64,000 nucleotides of DNA from an uncultured Shimia sp. (GCF_913054185.1 NZ_CAJXIV010000002.1:29505-93504); one strand, 5' to 3'. Counted from the stretch's first letter, positions 35,594 through 44,113 are shown. The notes: generated by a model from the letters alone, not told the origin. Program-made: numbers and translations.

Positions 35594-35923
35594 TCAGTTT
35601 GGCGGGGTGTAGGCGGCGGCCCCTGCTTTGGCTTTCTCCATCACCGTGACAGCCTGTGCCGTGGTCATGAGCTTTGTTGTGGCGCCAGATGAAAACGCGC
35701 CGGACGCACCAATGATCATAGACACCGCTCCGACGGTTTCATCATCTGGCGCCTCGACAATGGCAACAATGTCTTCCTGCCCCATCATGAAATACATAGA
35801 GAGCAATTTACCGCCTGCAGCTTCGATCAATGCGCGCGCTGGGGCTTCACGATCGTGGGGATTGGCCATCATCGCTTTCATCGCGTCTGATGTGTAACGG
35901 GCCTGGAACATATAATGGGGCAT
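35594..35923 (-). CDS. GYD domain protein
   Basis: A 109-residue protein of the GYD/ferredoxin-like alpha-beta fold. Landmarks are MPHYMFQARYTSDAMKAM at the first strand, and FMMGQEDIVAIVEAPDDETV in the middle, the usual FGxYDxVxxxEAPD signature. Small homologues are often called regulatory subunits, but no biochemical activity is established. Its stop faces the transporter operon's terminator. No partner gene adjoins it. Confidence 0.82.
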   Translation of the reverse strand: MPHYMFQARYTSDAMKAMMANPHDREAPARALIEAAGGKLLSMYFMMGQEDIVAIVEAPDDETVGAVSMIIGASGAFSSGATTKLMTTAQAVTVMEKAKAGAAAYTPPN

Positions 35924-36010
35924 GTGACTTACCTCTCTGAAGTCACTGTCTCCGACACTTTAGGCAATATCCCATCGCAATCCGGCAGTCTTTTTAAGCG
36001 CCGGACAACA

Positions 36011-36034
36011 AATAAAGCCTGCACAATAGCAGGC
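36011..36034 (-). terminator. Terminator of the HerA-like gene
   Basis: GCCTGC and GCAGGC make a 6-bp stem with a 6-base loop at 36017-36034. On the minus strand it is followed by TTTATTTGTTG. Confidence 0.55.
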
Positions 36035-36074
36035 CGGTGAACGTCTGGATTGCTCTGGGGTTTTCAAGGCAATT

Positions 36075-36095
36075 CGTGGACAACAAGTGTCCACG
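36075..36095. other. Hairpin in the 3' flank of the HerA-like gene
   Basis: CGTGGACA and TGTCCACG make a perfect 8-bp stem with a 5-base loop. Flanking GGGGT (36057-36061) and ACCCC (36104-36108) can pair outside it, giving a larger structured element between the gene stop at 36149 and the terminator at 36011. Confidence 0.4.
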
Positions 36096-36148
36096 ATCCA
36101 GGACCCCTAACACAAAACGCGCGAAATCCGAAATACATCGGACGTGCC

Positions 36149-37696
36149 TCACCGCCCCTTGAACAATCCGCCAAGAACGCCGCGCACGATGCGCCGGCCT
36201 GTGGTACCAGACAGCTCTTTCATCACCATTTTCGTCATCGCCTCGCCAAAGGTGTCATCGGCACGCACACGTAACGTACGCGCAGAGGAGCGGCGCACCC
36301 GCGAGCCAGAGTAACGACGCGCAGACGTGAACTCGCGCTCCATTGTTGTCATCTCCTCTTCGCGTTCCTCGAGCTTTTCAGCTTCTTGTGCAGCTGCTTT
36401 GGCGCGGTTGGTGAGGATTTCATATGCGGAGCGCCGATCTACCGGTGTTTTGTATTTTCCGGCCAATGGCGATGCGGCCATCACCTCTTGGCGCGCAGCG
36501 GGTGACAATGGGCCAAGTTGGGAGGATGGCGGGCGGATCAGGGTGCGCTCGACAATGCCGGGCACACCTTTTTTCATCAGCATGGAAGTGACCGCTTCTC
36601 CCACTCCAACTTCGCGGATGGCTTCTTCGGTCACAAACCGTGGGTTGGGACGATAGGTCTCAGCTGCCAGCCGCAGCGCTTTCTTGTCGCGCGCCGTGAA
36701 GGCACGCAGGGCGTGCTGCACACGGTTGCCAAGTTGGCCAAGGATGTCCTCGGGGATGTCATCCGGGTTCTGGGTGACAAAATAAACACCCACCCCCTTG
36801 GAGCGGATCAGGCGGGCCACCTGCTCCACCTTGTCCACCAGCGCTTTGGGGGCGCCATCAAACAGAAGGTGGGCTTCGTCAAAGAAAAACACCAGCTTGG
36901 GTTTGTCGGGGTCGCCGACTTCGGGCAGACTTTCGAACAGCTCTGAAAGAAGCCACAGCAAGAAAGTTGCATAAAGGCGCGGCGCGCCCATAAGCTTGTC
37001 GGCTGCCAGAATGTTGATCTGGCCGCGGCCATCTGAAGCCGTGCGCATCAAGTCCTCAAGCTCCAGCGCGGGCTCGCCAAATAGCTTGGACGCCCCTTGG
37101 TTCTCCAGCACCAACAAGCGACGCTGGATGGCGCCAATGGAGTTCACCGAAATATTGCCATATCGCAGTGCCAATTCAGCGCGGTTTTCGCCAACCCAGA
37201 CCAGCAGGGCCTGAAGGTCTTTGAGATCCAGCAACGGCATGCCCTGCTCGTCTGCCAGCCTAAAGGCAATATTGAGGATGCCTTCTTGGGCTTCGCTGAG
37301 TTCCATAAGTCGGGCCAACAAGAGTGGTCCCATCTCCGCGACGGTGGTGCGCACCGGGTGGCCTTGTTCACCAAACAGATCCCAAAAGGTGACCGGAAAA
37401 GCCTCATAGACAAAATTGTCAAATCCGATTTTCTCTGCACGTGATGTGAAGGCTTCATGCAATTTGAAATCCGCCGCCCCCGCGGCGGCCAACCCGGAGA
37501 GATCGCCTTTCACGTCTGACAGGAACACCGGCACCCCAGCAGCAGAGAAGCCCTCGGCGAGAATCTGCAACGTTACAGTCTTACCGGTGCCCGTTGCGCC
37601 GGCAATCAAGCCATGTCTGTTGGCATATTTCAGTGTCAGACCCTGCTTCTGCGCATAATCTGCACCACCGCCACCCAGAAAAATCTTACCGTCCAT
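36149..37696 (-). CDS. HerA-like ATPase, DUF853 (YjgR) family
   Basis: A 515-residue P-loop ATPase of the HerA/FtsK superfamily, in the DUF853 group of E. coli YjgR. Walker A is GATGTGKT (33-40), the Walker B strand is KLVFFFDEAHLLF (near 270), and a conserved LSDVKGDLSGLA follows the first. The C-terminal ~80 residues are charged and probably coiled (AQEAEKLEEREEEMT). HerA proteins with NurA nuclease resect DNA, but the bacterial DUF853 type lacks a known nuclease partner and its role is unproven; none is adjacent. It is divergent from ialB across the small-RNA region. Confidence 0.9.
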   Translation of the reverse strand: MDGKIFLGGGGADYAQKQGLTLKYANRHGLIAGATGTGKTVTLQILAEGFSAAGVPVFLSDVKGDLSGLAAAGAADFKLHEAFTSRAEKIGFDNFVYEAFPVTFWDLFGEQGHPVRTTVAEMGPLLLARLMELSEAQEGILNIAFRLADEQGMPLLDLKDLQALLVWVGENRAELALRYGNISVNSIGAIQRRLLVLENQGASKLFGEPALELEDLMRTASDGRGQINILAADKLMGAPRLYATFLLWLLSELFESLPEVGDPDKPKLVFFFDEAHLLFDGAPKALVDKVEQVARLIRSKGVGVYFVTQNPDDIPEDILGQLGNRVQHALRAFTARDKKALRLAAETYRPNPRFVTEEAIREVGVGEAVTSMLMKKGVPGIVERTLIRPPSSQLGPLSPAARQEVMAASPLAGKYKTPVDRRSAYEILTNRAKAAAQEAEKLEEREEEMTTMEREFTSARRYSGSRVRRSSARTLRVRADDTFGEAMTKMVMKELSGTTGRRIVRGVLGGLFKGR

Positions 37697-37783
37697 CAGT
37701 CGCTTACCCTTCAGATCCCTTATTTATAACGCTCTAAATCGCGCGTCACATATATTGTTAACCTTTATATGGCAGTTTCGTAA

Positions 37784-37866
37784 CTGTTCTGGAACAGCCC
37801 AAACGGGTTTGGAACAGAACTCCTCCCTGTTGAGACTGGCCGCACTTCATGTGCGGCCTTTTTTTT
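37784..37866 (+). ncRNA. Candidate small RNA with anti-Shine-Dalgarno loop
   Basis: A hairpin AACAG/CTGTT (37813-37831) displays AACTCCTCC in its 9-base loop, complementary to purine-rich ribosome sites. It is followed by a strong terminator, GGCCGCAC/GTGCGGCC with a 5-base loop and eight T (37838-37866). This order resembles the CcsR/cuckoo-type RNAs of alphaproteobacteria, which carry CCUCC-rich loops. The 5' end is unmapped; TGGAACAG occurs twice, 20 bp apart (37790, 37810), and may mark a promoter or protein site. No open frame covers the interval. Confidence 0.5.
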
Positions 37867-37901
37867 GAACAAAATCAGCAGAGGAACTTCCCTTTTTCCG
37901 G

Positions 37902-37930
37902 TTGACCGAAGGTCCATTTCTTCGTAGCGT
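37902..37930 (+). promoter_or_regulatory. Candidate sigma-70 promoter for the second small RNA
   Basis: TTGACC (37902-37907), a 17-base spacer and TAGCGT (37925-37930). The -35 box is near consensus and the -10 box is poor, as often in alphaproteobacteria. Predicted start near 37937. Confidence 0.4.
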
Positions 37931-37936
37931 TTCGAC

Positions 37937-38010
37937 AATAAAATAAGTCGGCCAGTCCGACGGGGAGTGAAAAATTTGGAAGAGGGCCTTTTTGAGGCCC
38001 TTTTCTTTTT
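37937..38010 (+). ncRNA. Candidate second small RNA
   Basis: Downstream of the first candidate, GTCGG/CCGAC (37947-37961, 5-bp stem) precedes a terminator GGGCCT/AGGCCC with a 5-base loop and TTTTCTTTTT (37984-38010). With the promoter at 37902-37930 this gives an RNA of about 74 nt. The interval 37697-38177 (481 bp) is otherwise gene-free: it is the divergent space between the HerA-like gene and ialB. Confidence 0.4.
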
Positions 38011-38177
38011 GTGCACGCCCTTCAGTGCGTGCCAACACATTCACACCATCCCCAACTTAAGAAAACAAAATCAGCAAGTTTCTGCTCGAATGCACTGGCT
38101 TTTAAGAAAGCCAATCCTGACAAGTCAGCTGGGCCATGCTAAGCGAGCTTAACGACATCCAAAGGACTGAGACAGAC

Positions 38178-38783
38178 ATGCGGAACTTCACTTTCTTTGC
38201 GACAGCCATTTCTCTGACCCTGATGGCAGGACCAACTTTGGCGCAAGGTGTCCCCTCTCTCGCGGACGGCTCGTTGGCCATGGGGGAAGCGGTGAGTGAA
38301 GCGGCGCAGCCGCAATCCCCGGCACAGCTGGAAGAAAATGTATCGTCCGAAATCATCGGGGATTGGGATCTGCAATGTGCCACCACCGGACCAGAACCGC
38401 GCCCTTGTCGCCTGTATCAACTTATGCGCGACGACACTGGTAACCCTGTTTCAGAAGTGACGCTTTTCTCTTTGCCCATTGCAGAGGGTGAAGCCGTGGC
38501 CGGTGCCACTGTGATCGTCCCCTTGGAAACACTTTTGACCGCTCAGTTGACCATGTCGGTTGATGGAAAAACCACACGCCGCTACCCGTTTGCGTTTTGT
38601 AACCAACTGGGTTGTATCGCGCGCATTGGATTGAGCGCCGAGGACATCACCAACTTCAAGAACGGCAACAAAGCTGTTCTGAGCATTGTACCTGCCCTGT
38701 CACCCACCCAATCCGTGAATGTGAACATGTCCTTAACTGGGTTCACCAAGGCCTTTGATAAAGCCGCCAACAACGGCCAATAA
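38178..38783 (+). CDS. Invasion-associated locus B (IalB) family protein
   Basis: Periplasmic protein of 201 residues with a signal peptide ending at about 22 (TLAQG). The mature domain shows the IalB pattern GDWDLQCATTGPEPRPCRLYQLM, a cysteine pair in FCNQLGCIARIGL, and a C-terminal beta-sheet (VNMSLTGFTKAF). IalB was named from Bartonella erythrocyte invasion, but homologues are common in free-living alphaproteobacteria, where the function is unknown. The start was taken as ATG 38178, before the signal peptide, 14 codons inside the longest frame. Confidence 0.88.
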   Translation: MRNFTFFATAISLTLMAGPTLAQGVPSLADGSLAMGEAVSEAAQPQSPAQLEENVSSEIIGDWDLQCATTGPEPRPCRLYQLMRDDTGNPVSEVTLFSLPIAEGEAVAGATVIVPLETLLTAQLTMSVDGKTTRRYPFAFCNQLGCIARIGLSAEDITNFKNGNKAVLSIVPALSPTQSVNVNMSLTGFTKAFDKAANNGQ

Positions 38784-38806
38784 CACCATCACGGAACCCC
38801 TTGAAG

Positions 38807-38838
38807 AAAGCCGTCGTCCTCACAGTTGGCGGCTTTTT
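38807..38838 (+). terminator. Terminator of ialB
   Basis: AAAGCCG and CGGCTTT pair around a 16-base loop (extended by U-G and C-G pairs) and are followed by TTTTT. It lies between ialB and the convergent ketoacyl synthase gene. Confidence 0.6.
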
Positions 38839-38858
38839 GGGTTTTCAGATACAAGGTG

Positions 38859-40067
38859 TTAGACGCGGCGCAGCGCCAATACGGCATTTAGGCCACCAAA
38901 AGCAAAGGCGTTGGACAGCACAACATCGACAGAGGCCTCGCGGGCTTCGTTGGGTACAACATCCAAGGCACATTCAGGATCTGGCTCTTCATAGCCAATG
39001 GTTGGTGCAATCACCCCGTCGCGTAACGCCATGATGCAGGCCAACAGCTCCACGGCCCCGGTGCCGCCGATCAAATGACCATGCATTGATTTGGTGGACG
39101 ACATCATCAAATTATCAGCATGTGGACCAAACACATCTGCGACAGCGCTGCATTCGGTTTTGTCATTGGCTGCTGTGCCTGTGCCGTGGGCATTGATGTA
39201 GCCCACTTCCTCGCGATTGACCCCAGCGTCTTGAAGGGCACCTGCGATGGCTCGAGACGCACCCTGGCGAGAAGGCATTACGATGTCAGAGGCATCTGAC
39301 GTCATGGCAAAGCCAATAACCTCAGCCAAAATCTCTGCACCCCGCGCTTTGGCGTGGTCCATCTCCTCAAAAACAAACACACCGGCGCCCTCGCCCTGCA
39401 CCATGCCGTTGCGGGTGGAGGAAAACGGCCGACATGCGTCTTTTGACATGACGCGCAGACCTTCCCAGGCTTTTACGCCGCCAAAACACAACATGGACTC
39501 GGTCCCGCCAGTGATCATCACTGGGGCCATGCCAGAGCGCACCATCTGAAAGGCTTGTGCCATGGCGTGATTGGAACTTGCACAAGCAGACGCCACGGTG
39601 AAACTTGGGCCCTTAAGATTGAACTCCATGCTGATGTGGCTGGCGGCCGCGTTGTTCATCAGTTTGGGCACCACAAAAGGATGCACCCGATTTTTGCCGT
39701 CTTCGTAAACGGTGCGGTAGTTCTCATCCAAAGTTTGCATACCACCGCCGGAGTTGCCCATCACAACACCTGATTTGGCAGACAAAGCACCGGAAAACTC
39801 AAGGCCGGACTGAGCCAGCGCCTCACGCGCGGCAATCAGTGCAAACTGGGTGAAGCGATCATAGAGCGCCAATTGCTGGCGATTGAATATGGTGTCGGAG
39901 GCAAAGTCGCTGACCTGCGCGCCAATCTGCACAGCAAGCCGCTCAACGTCGCGCATTTCAAGAGGACCAATACCGCAGTGGCCTTCTTTCATAGCGCCAA
40001 GTGTTTCTGGCACATCGTGCCCCAAGGCGTTGATGGTGCCCGCGCCTGTGATAACGACCCGTTTCAT
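38859..40067 (-). CDS. Beta-ketoacyl-ACP synthase II-like (FabF/NodE type)
   Basis: Thiolase-fold condensing enzyme of 402 residues with the full catalytic set: C162 in VASACASSNHAM, H294 in NAHGTGT, K326 and H329 in STKSMHGHLIGG. It extends acyl chains on an acyl carrier protein. It is the last gene of an apparent unit L,D-transpeptidase-lpxD-ACP-KAS on the minus strand, 32 bp after the ACP. This context, rather than the fatty acid synthase cluster, suggests a dedicated condensing enzyme for a special acyl chain (lipid A or another envelope lipid). Confidence 0.92.
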   Translation of the reverse strand: MKRVVITGAGTINALGHDVPETLGAMKEGHCGIGPLEMRDVERLAVQIGAQVSDFASDTIFNRQQLALYDRFTQFALIAAREALAQSGLEFSGALSAKSGVVMGNSGGGMQTLDENYRTVYEDGKNRVHPFVVPKLMNNAAASHISMEFNLKGPSFTVASACASSNHAMAQAFQMVRSGMAPVMITGGTESMLCFGGVKAWEGLRVMSKDACRPFSSTRNGMVQGEGAGVFVFEEMDHAKARGAEILAEVIGFAMTSDASDIVMPSRQGASRAIAGALQDAGVNREEVGYINAHGTGTAANDKTECSAVADVFGPHADNLMMSSTKSMHGHLIGGTGAVELLACIMALRDGVIAPTIGYEEPDPECALDVVPNEAREASVDVVLSNAFAFGGLNAVLALRRV

Positions 40068-40099
40068 TTTCGCTGCCCTACTGACTTGATGCGTTTTTG

Positions 40100-40363
40100 T
40101 TATTCGGTTGGCGCGCTGACCACCAGCTTTTCAATTCCGGCGATGATGCTGGCCACGGAAGAGATATCAAAATCGCTCTTCTCCGGCTCATTGGCGTTAA
40201 AGGGAATGGAAATGTCGAACTCTTCTTCGATGGCAAAGATACTCTCAACCAAGCCGAGGCTGTCAATTCCCAGGTCTTCCAGCGTATTTTCCAACGTCAC
40301 ATCAGAAGGCTCCAGCACCGCTTGTTCTGCGACGATAGCAATAACACGGTCTTTGACACTCAT
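40100..40363 (-). CDS. Acyl carrier protein, dedicated type
   Basis: An 87-residue acyl carrier protein. The phosphopantetheine serine is S35 in LGIDSLGLVE. The region after it (FAIEEEFDISIPFNANEPEK) is closer in feel to the AcpXL-type carriers for very-long-chain fatty acids than to housekeeping AcpP, though length and sequence are not diagnostic. The start is ATG 40363; the frame extends 9 codons further. It sits between lpxD and the ketoacyl synthase gene, 45 bp after lpxD, and is the probable partner of that synthase. Confidence 0.9.
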   Translation of the reverse strand: MSVKDRVIAIVAEQAVLEPSDVTLENTLEDLGIDSLGLVESIFAIEEEFDISIPFNANEPEKSDFDISSVASIIAGIEKLVVSAPTE

Positions 40364-40408
40364 AGTCTCATCCTTTGATAAACAGCGCACTCGTTTAAGG
40401 GAGGCGGC

Positions 40409-41500
40409 TTACGTCTTTGAACCCAGTTTTGAAACGGTTTTTTGAAGATCGGCAAATTGCTTGGCCAAACGAGGCAAACGTCGCAAGGCTTTATACATCT
40501 CCAGATTTGTGTCCATCTTGACCGCGGGGGAGCCAAGCACAACCTGCCCTGCCGGCACCTTGTTCATCATCTTGGTGGCACCGCCTGCAATCACATTGTC
40601 GCCAATGGTGGTGTTGTCAGTGACGCCACACTGGCCGCCAAACACCACATTGTTGCCAATCACAGTTGAGCCCGCGATACCAACTTGTCCAGCAAACAGA
40701 CAGTCATTCCCAACCACAACGTTATGGGCGATGTGCACTAGATTGTCGATTTTACAGCCATTGCCAATTCGCGTGTCGCGCACCGTGCCGTAGTCGATAC
40801 AGCTGTTGGCACCAATTTCCACGTCATCACCAATAGTGACTGCACCAAGCGAGTGGATACGCGCCCACGCCTGCTCCCGCACGTCGCCCTGATCCCCCAA
40901 AGAGGCGCGGGCCTTTTCAACACCGCTGGCTTCTGGGGTCACGAAAGACATGCCATCCGCGCCGATACGCGCGCCCGGCTGGCACCAAAAACGATCCCCA
41001 ATTGTAACCCGTGCACCAATAGAAACGTGATCGCGCAGAAATCCGTCATTGCCAATACTGCTGTCAGCGCCGATGTGACAAAACGGACCGACTACCGTGC
41101 CCGCCCCAATAAAAGCACGTGGGCCTATCACCGCGTAAGGCGCTATTGTGACACCTTCCGCCACAGTGGCTGTCTCATCAATCAACGCTGTTGGGTGAAT
41201 GCCTTTGGGGAAATGCTGCCCTGGATCCATCATGCGCGACAGACCTGACATGGCATAGCGGCCCCGTTTGGCGGTGATCGCCGCCTCCAGCCCCATGGCT
41301 TGCCAATCTGCCCCATCCCAAAGCAGCGCCACGCGAGCCTGACCTTTGGCAAGGCCGTCTGCAAACTTGGGATTGGTCAGGAGCGCAAGGTCGTCAGGGC
41401 CAGCCGAGGCTGGCTCTGAGACACGTTCTACAATCAATTCGGTGTTGCCATGCGCCTCCGCGTCAATTGCCGCAGCAATTTCCTGAACAGTGAACGCCAT
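40409..41500 (-). CDS. lpxD: UDP-3-O-(3-hydroxyacyl)glucosamine N-acyltransferase
   Basis: Adds the second 3-hydroxyacyl chain in lipid A synthesis. The 363-residue protein has an N-terminal uridine-binding domain (about 1-100) and a left-handed parallel beta-helix of hexapeptide repeats, seen in ATVAEGVTIAPYAVIGPRAFIGAGTVV and later turns. The catalytic histidine lies in NLVHIAHNVVVGND, and the C-terminus is a short helical tail. Notably it is not next to fabZ, lpxA or lpxB, the usual neighbours; instead it precedes the ACP and ketoacyl synthase, and follows an L,D-transpeptidase by 32 bp. Confidence 0.93.
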   Translation of the reverse strand: MAFTVQEIAAAIDAEAHGNTELIVERVSEPASAGPDDLALLTNPKFADGLAKGQARVALLWDGADWQAMGLEAAITAKRGRYAMSGLSRMMDPGQHFPKGIHPTALIDETATVAEGVTIAPYAVIGPRAFIGAGTVVGPFCHIGADSSIGNDGFLRDHVSIGARVTIGDRFWCQPGARIGADGMSFVTPEASGVEKARASLGDQGDVREQAWARIHSLGAVTIGDDVEIGANSCIDYGTVRDTRIGNGCKIDNLVHIAHNVVVGNDCLFAGQVGIAGSTVIGNNVVFGGQCGVTDNTTIGDNVIAGGATKMMNKVPAGQVVLGSPAVKMDTNLEMYKALRRLPRLAKQFADLQKTVSKLGSKT

Positions 41501-41532
41501 GCGCGGTCCTCCGAAGTGATCTTGGAGGCGTT

Positions 41533-43140
41533 TTATCCCTGATGGGAGGCTAACACCACCCCTTCATTGGTCAGCGCATTCCAGATCTTGGCATCACGCC
41601 CATAGATATCCCGACGATACTGCACCGGGCCTTTGGCCTCGGTGTAAGCGGTGCGGTAAATGATGTGTACGGGAATTGGCTGATCCAAATCGACCCGCGT
41701 CTCGCGGCTGGTTTTTAACGTTTTATGGAAGAAAGCTTTAGGCGCGCTCTCTTGTGGCTCCAGCAAGGTGTAGGCAAAATCAAACGGCTGTTGCAGGCGG
41801 ATACAGCCGTGGCTGTAGGCCCGCATTTCCCGTTTGAATAGTGCTTTTTGCGGCGTGTCATGCAGGTAGATGTTGTGCTTGTTCGGGAACATGAATTTCA
41901 CCAGCCCCAGAGCATTGCGGTTGCCCGGTGCCTGCTTCATGTCAAAGGGGAAGTTGCGCGTTGTGAACTGGGAGAAATCCACCGTGCCACGATCCACAGT
42001 CTGGCCACGGCCGTTCACCAGACGCAAATAGCTCACGGCATTTGGGTTCCGCTTCAGCATTGGCAGGTATTCTTTGGTCGCGATCGAGCGTGGCACGTTC
42101 CAGGTTGGATTGATCACCATATGAGTCATCGTGTCCGAAAACTCTGGGCTGCGACGATCTGATTGGTTTTTGCCAATTACCGAACGGGTGCGGAAGGTCA
42201 GCTTGCCGTCGTCAATCACCTTGGCGGTGAAGTCAGTCAGATTGACCAAGATCTCACGTCCAACAATCTCGCGGGTCAGCCAGCGCTCACGTTCCATGGC
42301 CACCATGATCGACTTCAGGCGCTGCTCTGCGGAAACGTTGATCTCAGTGATGGTGCCTTTGCCCGCCACGCCATCGCTTTCCAACCCGTGCGCGACTTGA
42401 AACGCCTGCACAGCTTTCTCCAGATCGCGGTCATATCGGGCGGTCGCGGAACGCTGCATAAAGCCCATGCGCATCAAACGGTCGCGCAAGGCAACAACAG
42501 AATCTCCGGTGTTGCCAGGTTCCAGCTTGGCCACCGGCACGGTTTTGCCCCAGCCGCCATTGGCGGTCAGACGCTGCAGGCGCAGCTTTTCTTTCATCAA
42601 GCGGGTGTATTCTTGCGTCTGTGGCGCCAGAGACCGCAAAAACGCTTTGGGATCGTCGGTGGCTGCAAAACTCTGGATCAGTTCAGTCCGATCTCGGCGT
42701 ACAATCTCACGCACAATGCCACTGTCGACACGGGAGGGCACCAGTATGCCGGAGTTGATGTCACGGGCATATCGCAGATAGGCTTTGGTAAGCGCCACTT
42801 CGACCATACCCAGATCCCGCACACTGCGGGCTCCGGCCATTTGAGCAACCAATTGGTCAGTGTTGTACCGTCCTGCGGGAAGAGCGTGATCCTCCACTCG
42901 ACCAAGAGCCGAAATGAGCGCCTTGCGACGCGCTACAAAGGAATCACCGTCACCAGTCCACACCGGTTCATAGGCTGATTCCCGATAAAATGTGGCCACA
43001 TCCGCGTCTCGTGCAGCTGCCTCCGCAACAGCTTGCTTAAAAGCTGGAAAAGCTTGCGCAACGCTTGAAAGCAAAAAAACCGCGAGAAGCGGCGCGAAAA
43101 AAGCACCGAAAAAACCGCGCGTTAGCATCCTGTGAACCAT
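41533..43140 (-). CDS. L,D-transpeptidase, YcbB/LdtD type
   Basis: Periplasmic peptidoglycan cross-linking enzyme of 535 residues with an N-terminal signal (about 1-30, ending AQA). A peptidoglycan-binding domain (about 205-270, GNTGDSVVALRDRLMRMGF) precedes the YkuD domain, whose active site is YSHGCIRLQ with C446 and H444. The large YcbB layout with an extra N-terminal alpha domain matches. Such enzymes make 3-3 cross-links and attach outer-membrane protein or lipoprotein. It faces a DUF882 gene across 324 bp, as in many alphaproteobacteria and the E. coli ycbB-ycbK pair. lpxD follows 32 bp downstream. Confidence 0.92.
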   Translation of the reverse strand: MVHRMLTRGFFGAFFAPLLAVFLLSSVAQAFPAFKQAVAEAAARDADVATFYRESAYEPVWTGDGDSFVARRKALISALGRVEDHALPAGRYNTDQLVAQMAGARSVRDLGMVEVALTKAYLRYARDINSGILVPSRVDSGIVREIVRRDRTELIQSFAATDDPKAFLRSLAPQTQEYTRLMKEKLRLQRLTANGGWGKTVPVAKLEPGNTGDSVVALRDRLMRMGFMQRSATARYDRDLEKAVQAFQVAHGLESDGVAGKGTITEINVSAEQRLKSIMVAMERERWLTREIVGREILVNLTDFTAKVIDDGKLTFRTRSVIGKNQSDRRSPEFSDTMTHMVINPTWNVPRSIATKEYLPMLKRNPNAVSYLRLVNGRGQTVDRGTVDFSQFTTRNFPFDMKQAPGNRNALGLVKFMFPNKHNIYLHDTPQKALFKREMRAYSHGCIRLQQPFDFAYTLLEPQESAPKAFFHKTLKTSRETRVDLDQPIPVHIIYRTAYTEAKGPVQYRRDIYGRDAKIWNALTNEGVVLASHQG

Positions 43141-43464
43141 GTTACATTCCCAAAGTAAAAAGCCGTCCTGTAAGGTGGCTGACTATAGTCTCACCTGTCC
43201 AATCACAAGTTCGCAAACTGAATAAACCTTTATTCAACTGTTGCCGTGTTACCCAGATGATGTCGGGACCAGATGGAACGAACTTCTCCATCAATTAAGC
43301 AAAGTTTCGCCGAAATATGGCGTCAGGCTTGGTCAAGGCAGAAAAGAACTCTTGGTTGAATATTCCCTATGTGGCATAAAATCCGCACATCTGAGGGGAT
43401 GAAGATGAACATACGCCCGCGTAACATCGCGGTGGCAGGTTAGCGACGGGACAGGCGCTGAAAC
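43141..43464. other. Divergent intergenic region between the L,D-transpeptidase and DUF882 genes
   Basis: This 324-bp stretch has no protein gene of normal size. It holds a possible plus-strand promoter (TTGGTT near 43352 and CATAAA near 43375, 17 bases apart) and the 12-codon frame at 43405. The transpeptidase start is preceded by a GGGAATG ribosome-site-like stretch. No strong dyad or terminator was seen. Confidence 0.4.
43405..43443 (+). CDS. Possible 12-residue leader peptide
   Basis: ATG at 43405 lies 6 bases after a TGAGGGG ribosome site and opens MNIRPRNIAVAG before TAG at 43441. It ends 21 bp before the DUF882 start. The good ribosome site is the only reason to call it; the product has no motif, and it may be an unused translation start or a coupling cistron. 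Confidence 0.22.
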   Translation: MNIRPRNIAVAG

Positions 43465-44040
43465 ATGAATGAACCAAATGACTGCTCTTTGAGCATGACA
43501 CGGCGCGGCCTATTGGGCGCGTTTGCAGCAACCGCACTTGTGGCGGCACCAACTTACTCCAAGGCCGCAGGCTTCCTGCGCGGTGGAGGCGACATCCGAC
43601 GTTTGAAGATGTACTCCGGTCGGACCGGTGAGCGCATCGACACCATCTATTGGGTCGAAGGCAAATACATCAAAGACGCGGTGAAAGAAATCAACGCATT
43701 TATGCGGGATTGGCGCACCAACGAGGTGATCAGCGTCGACACACGCACGGTCGACATCATGGCAGCGGCACACAACCTTATGGATGTGAATGAGCCCTAC
43801 ATGTTACTTTCCGGTTACCGCAGCCCAAAAACCAATGCGATGCTGCGCTCCCGCTCTCGCGGTGTGGCCAAGAACTCTCTGCATATGAAGGGTCAGGCCG
43901 CTGACCTGCGACTGGGGTCACGCTCGGTTCACCAGATGGCCAAGGCCGCCGCGGCGTGTCGTGCCGGAGGCGTGGGCCGCTACTCCGGATCCAACTTTGT
44001 GCATATGGATTGTGGTCCTGTGCGTCAGTGGGGCCGCTAA
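43465..44040 (+). CDS. Tat-exported DUF882 (YcbK-like) peptidase M15-fold protein
   Basis: A 191-residue protein with a twin-arginine signal (TRRGLLGAFA at 12-21). The mature part has the M15/Hedgehog-like zinc site spread over SGYRSPKTN, SLHMKGQAADLRL (H140, D147) and FVHMDCGPVR (H180), the usual VanX/MepA-type ligand set. It probably cleaves or edits peptidoglycan cross-bridges in the periplasm. The opposite-strand L,D-transpeptidase makes this a cell-wall pair. Met11 is an alternative start. A terminator follows 47 bp later. Confidence 0.9.
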   Translation: MNEPNDCSLSMTRRGLLGAFAATALVAAPTYSKAAGFLRGGGDIRRLKMYSGRTGERIDTIYWVEGKYIKDAVKEINAFMRDWRTNEVISVDTRTVDIMAAAHNLMDVNEPYMLLSGYRSPKTNAMLRSRSRGVAKNSLHMKGQAADLRLGSRSVHQMAKAAAACRAGGVGRYSGSNFVHMDCGPVRQWGR

Positions 44041-44087
44041 ACATCCCTCGTGTTGGTGGGTGTCCCACCATCAACTCACCGAGCTTC

Positions 44088-44113
44088 AAAGGCGCCGATT
44101 TCGGCGCCTTTTT
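44088..44113 (+). terminator. Terminator of the DUF882 gene
   Basis: AAAGGCGCCG and CGGCGCCTTT form a 10-bp stem with a 4-base loop, ending in TTTTT, in the convergent space before the ABC-type gene. Confidence 0.8.
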
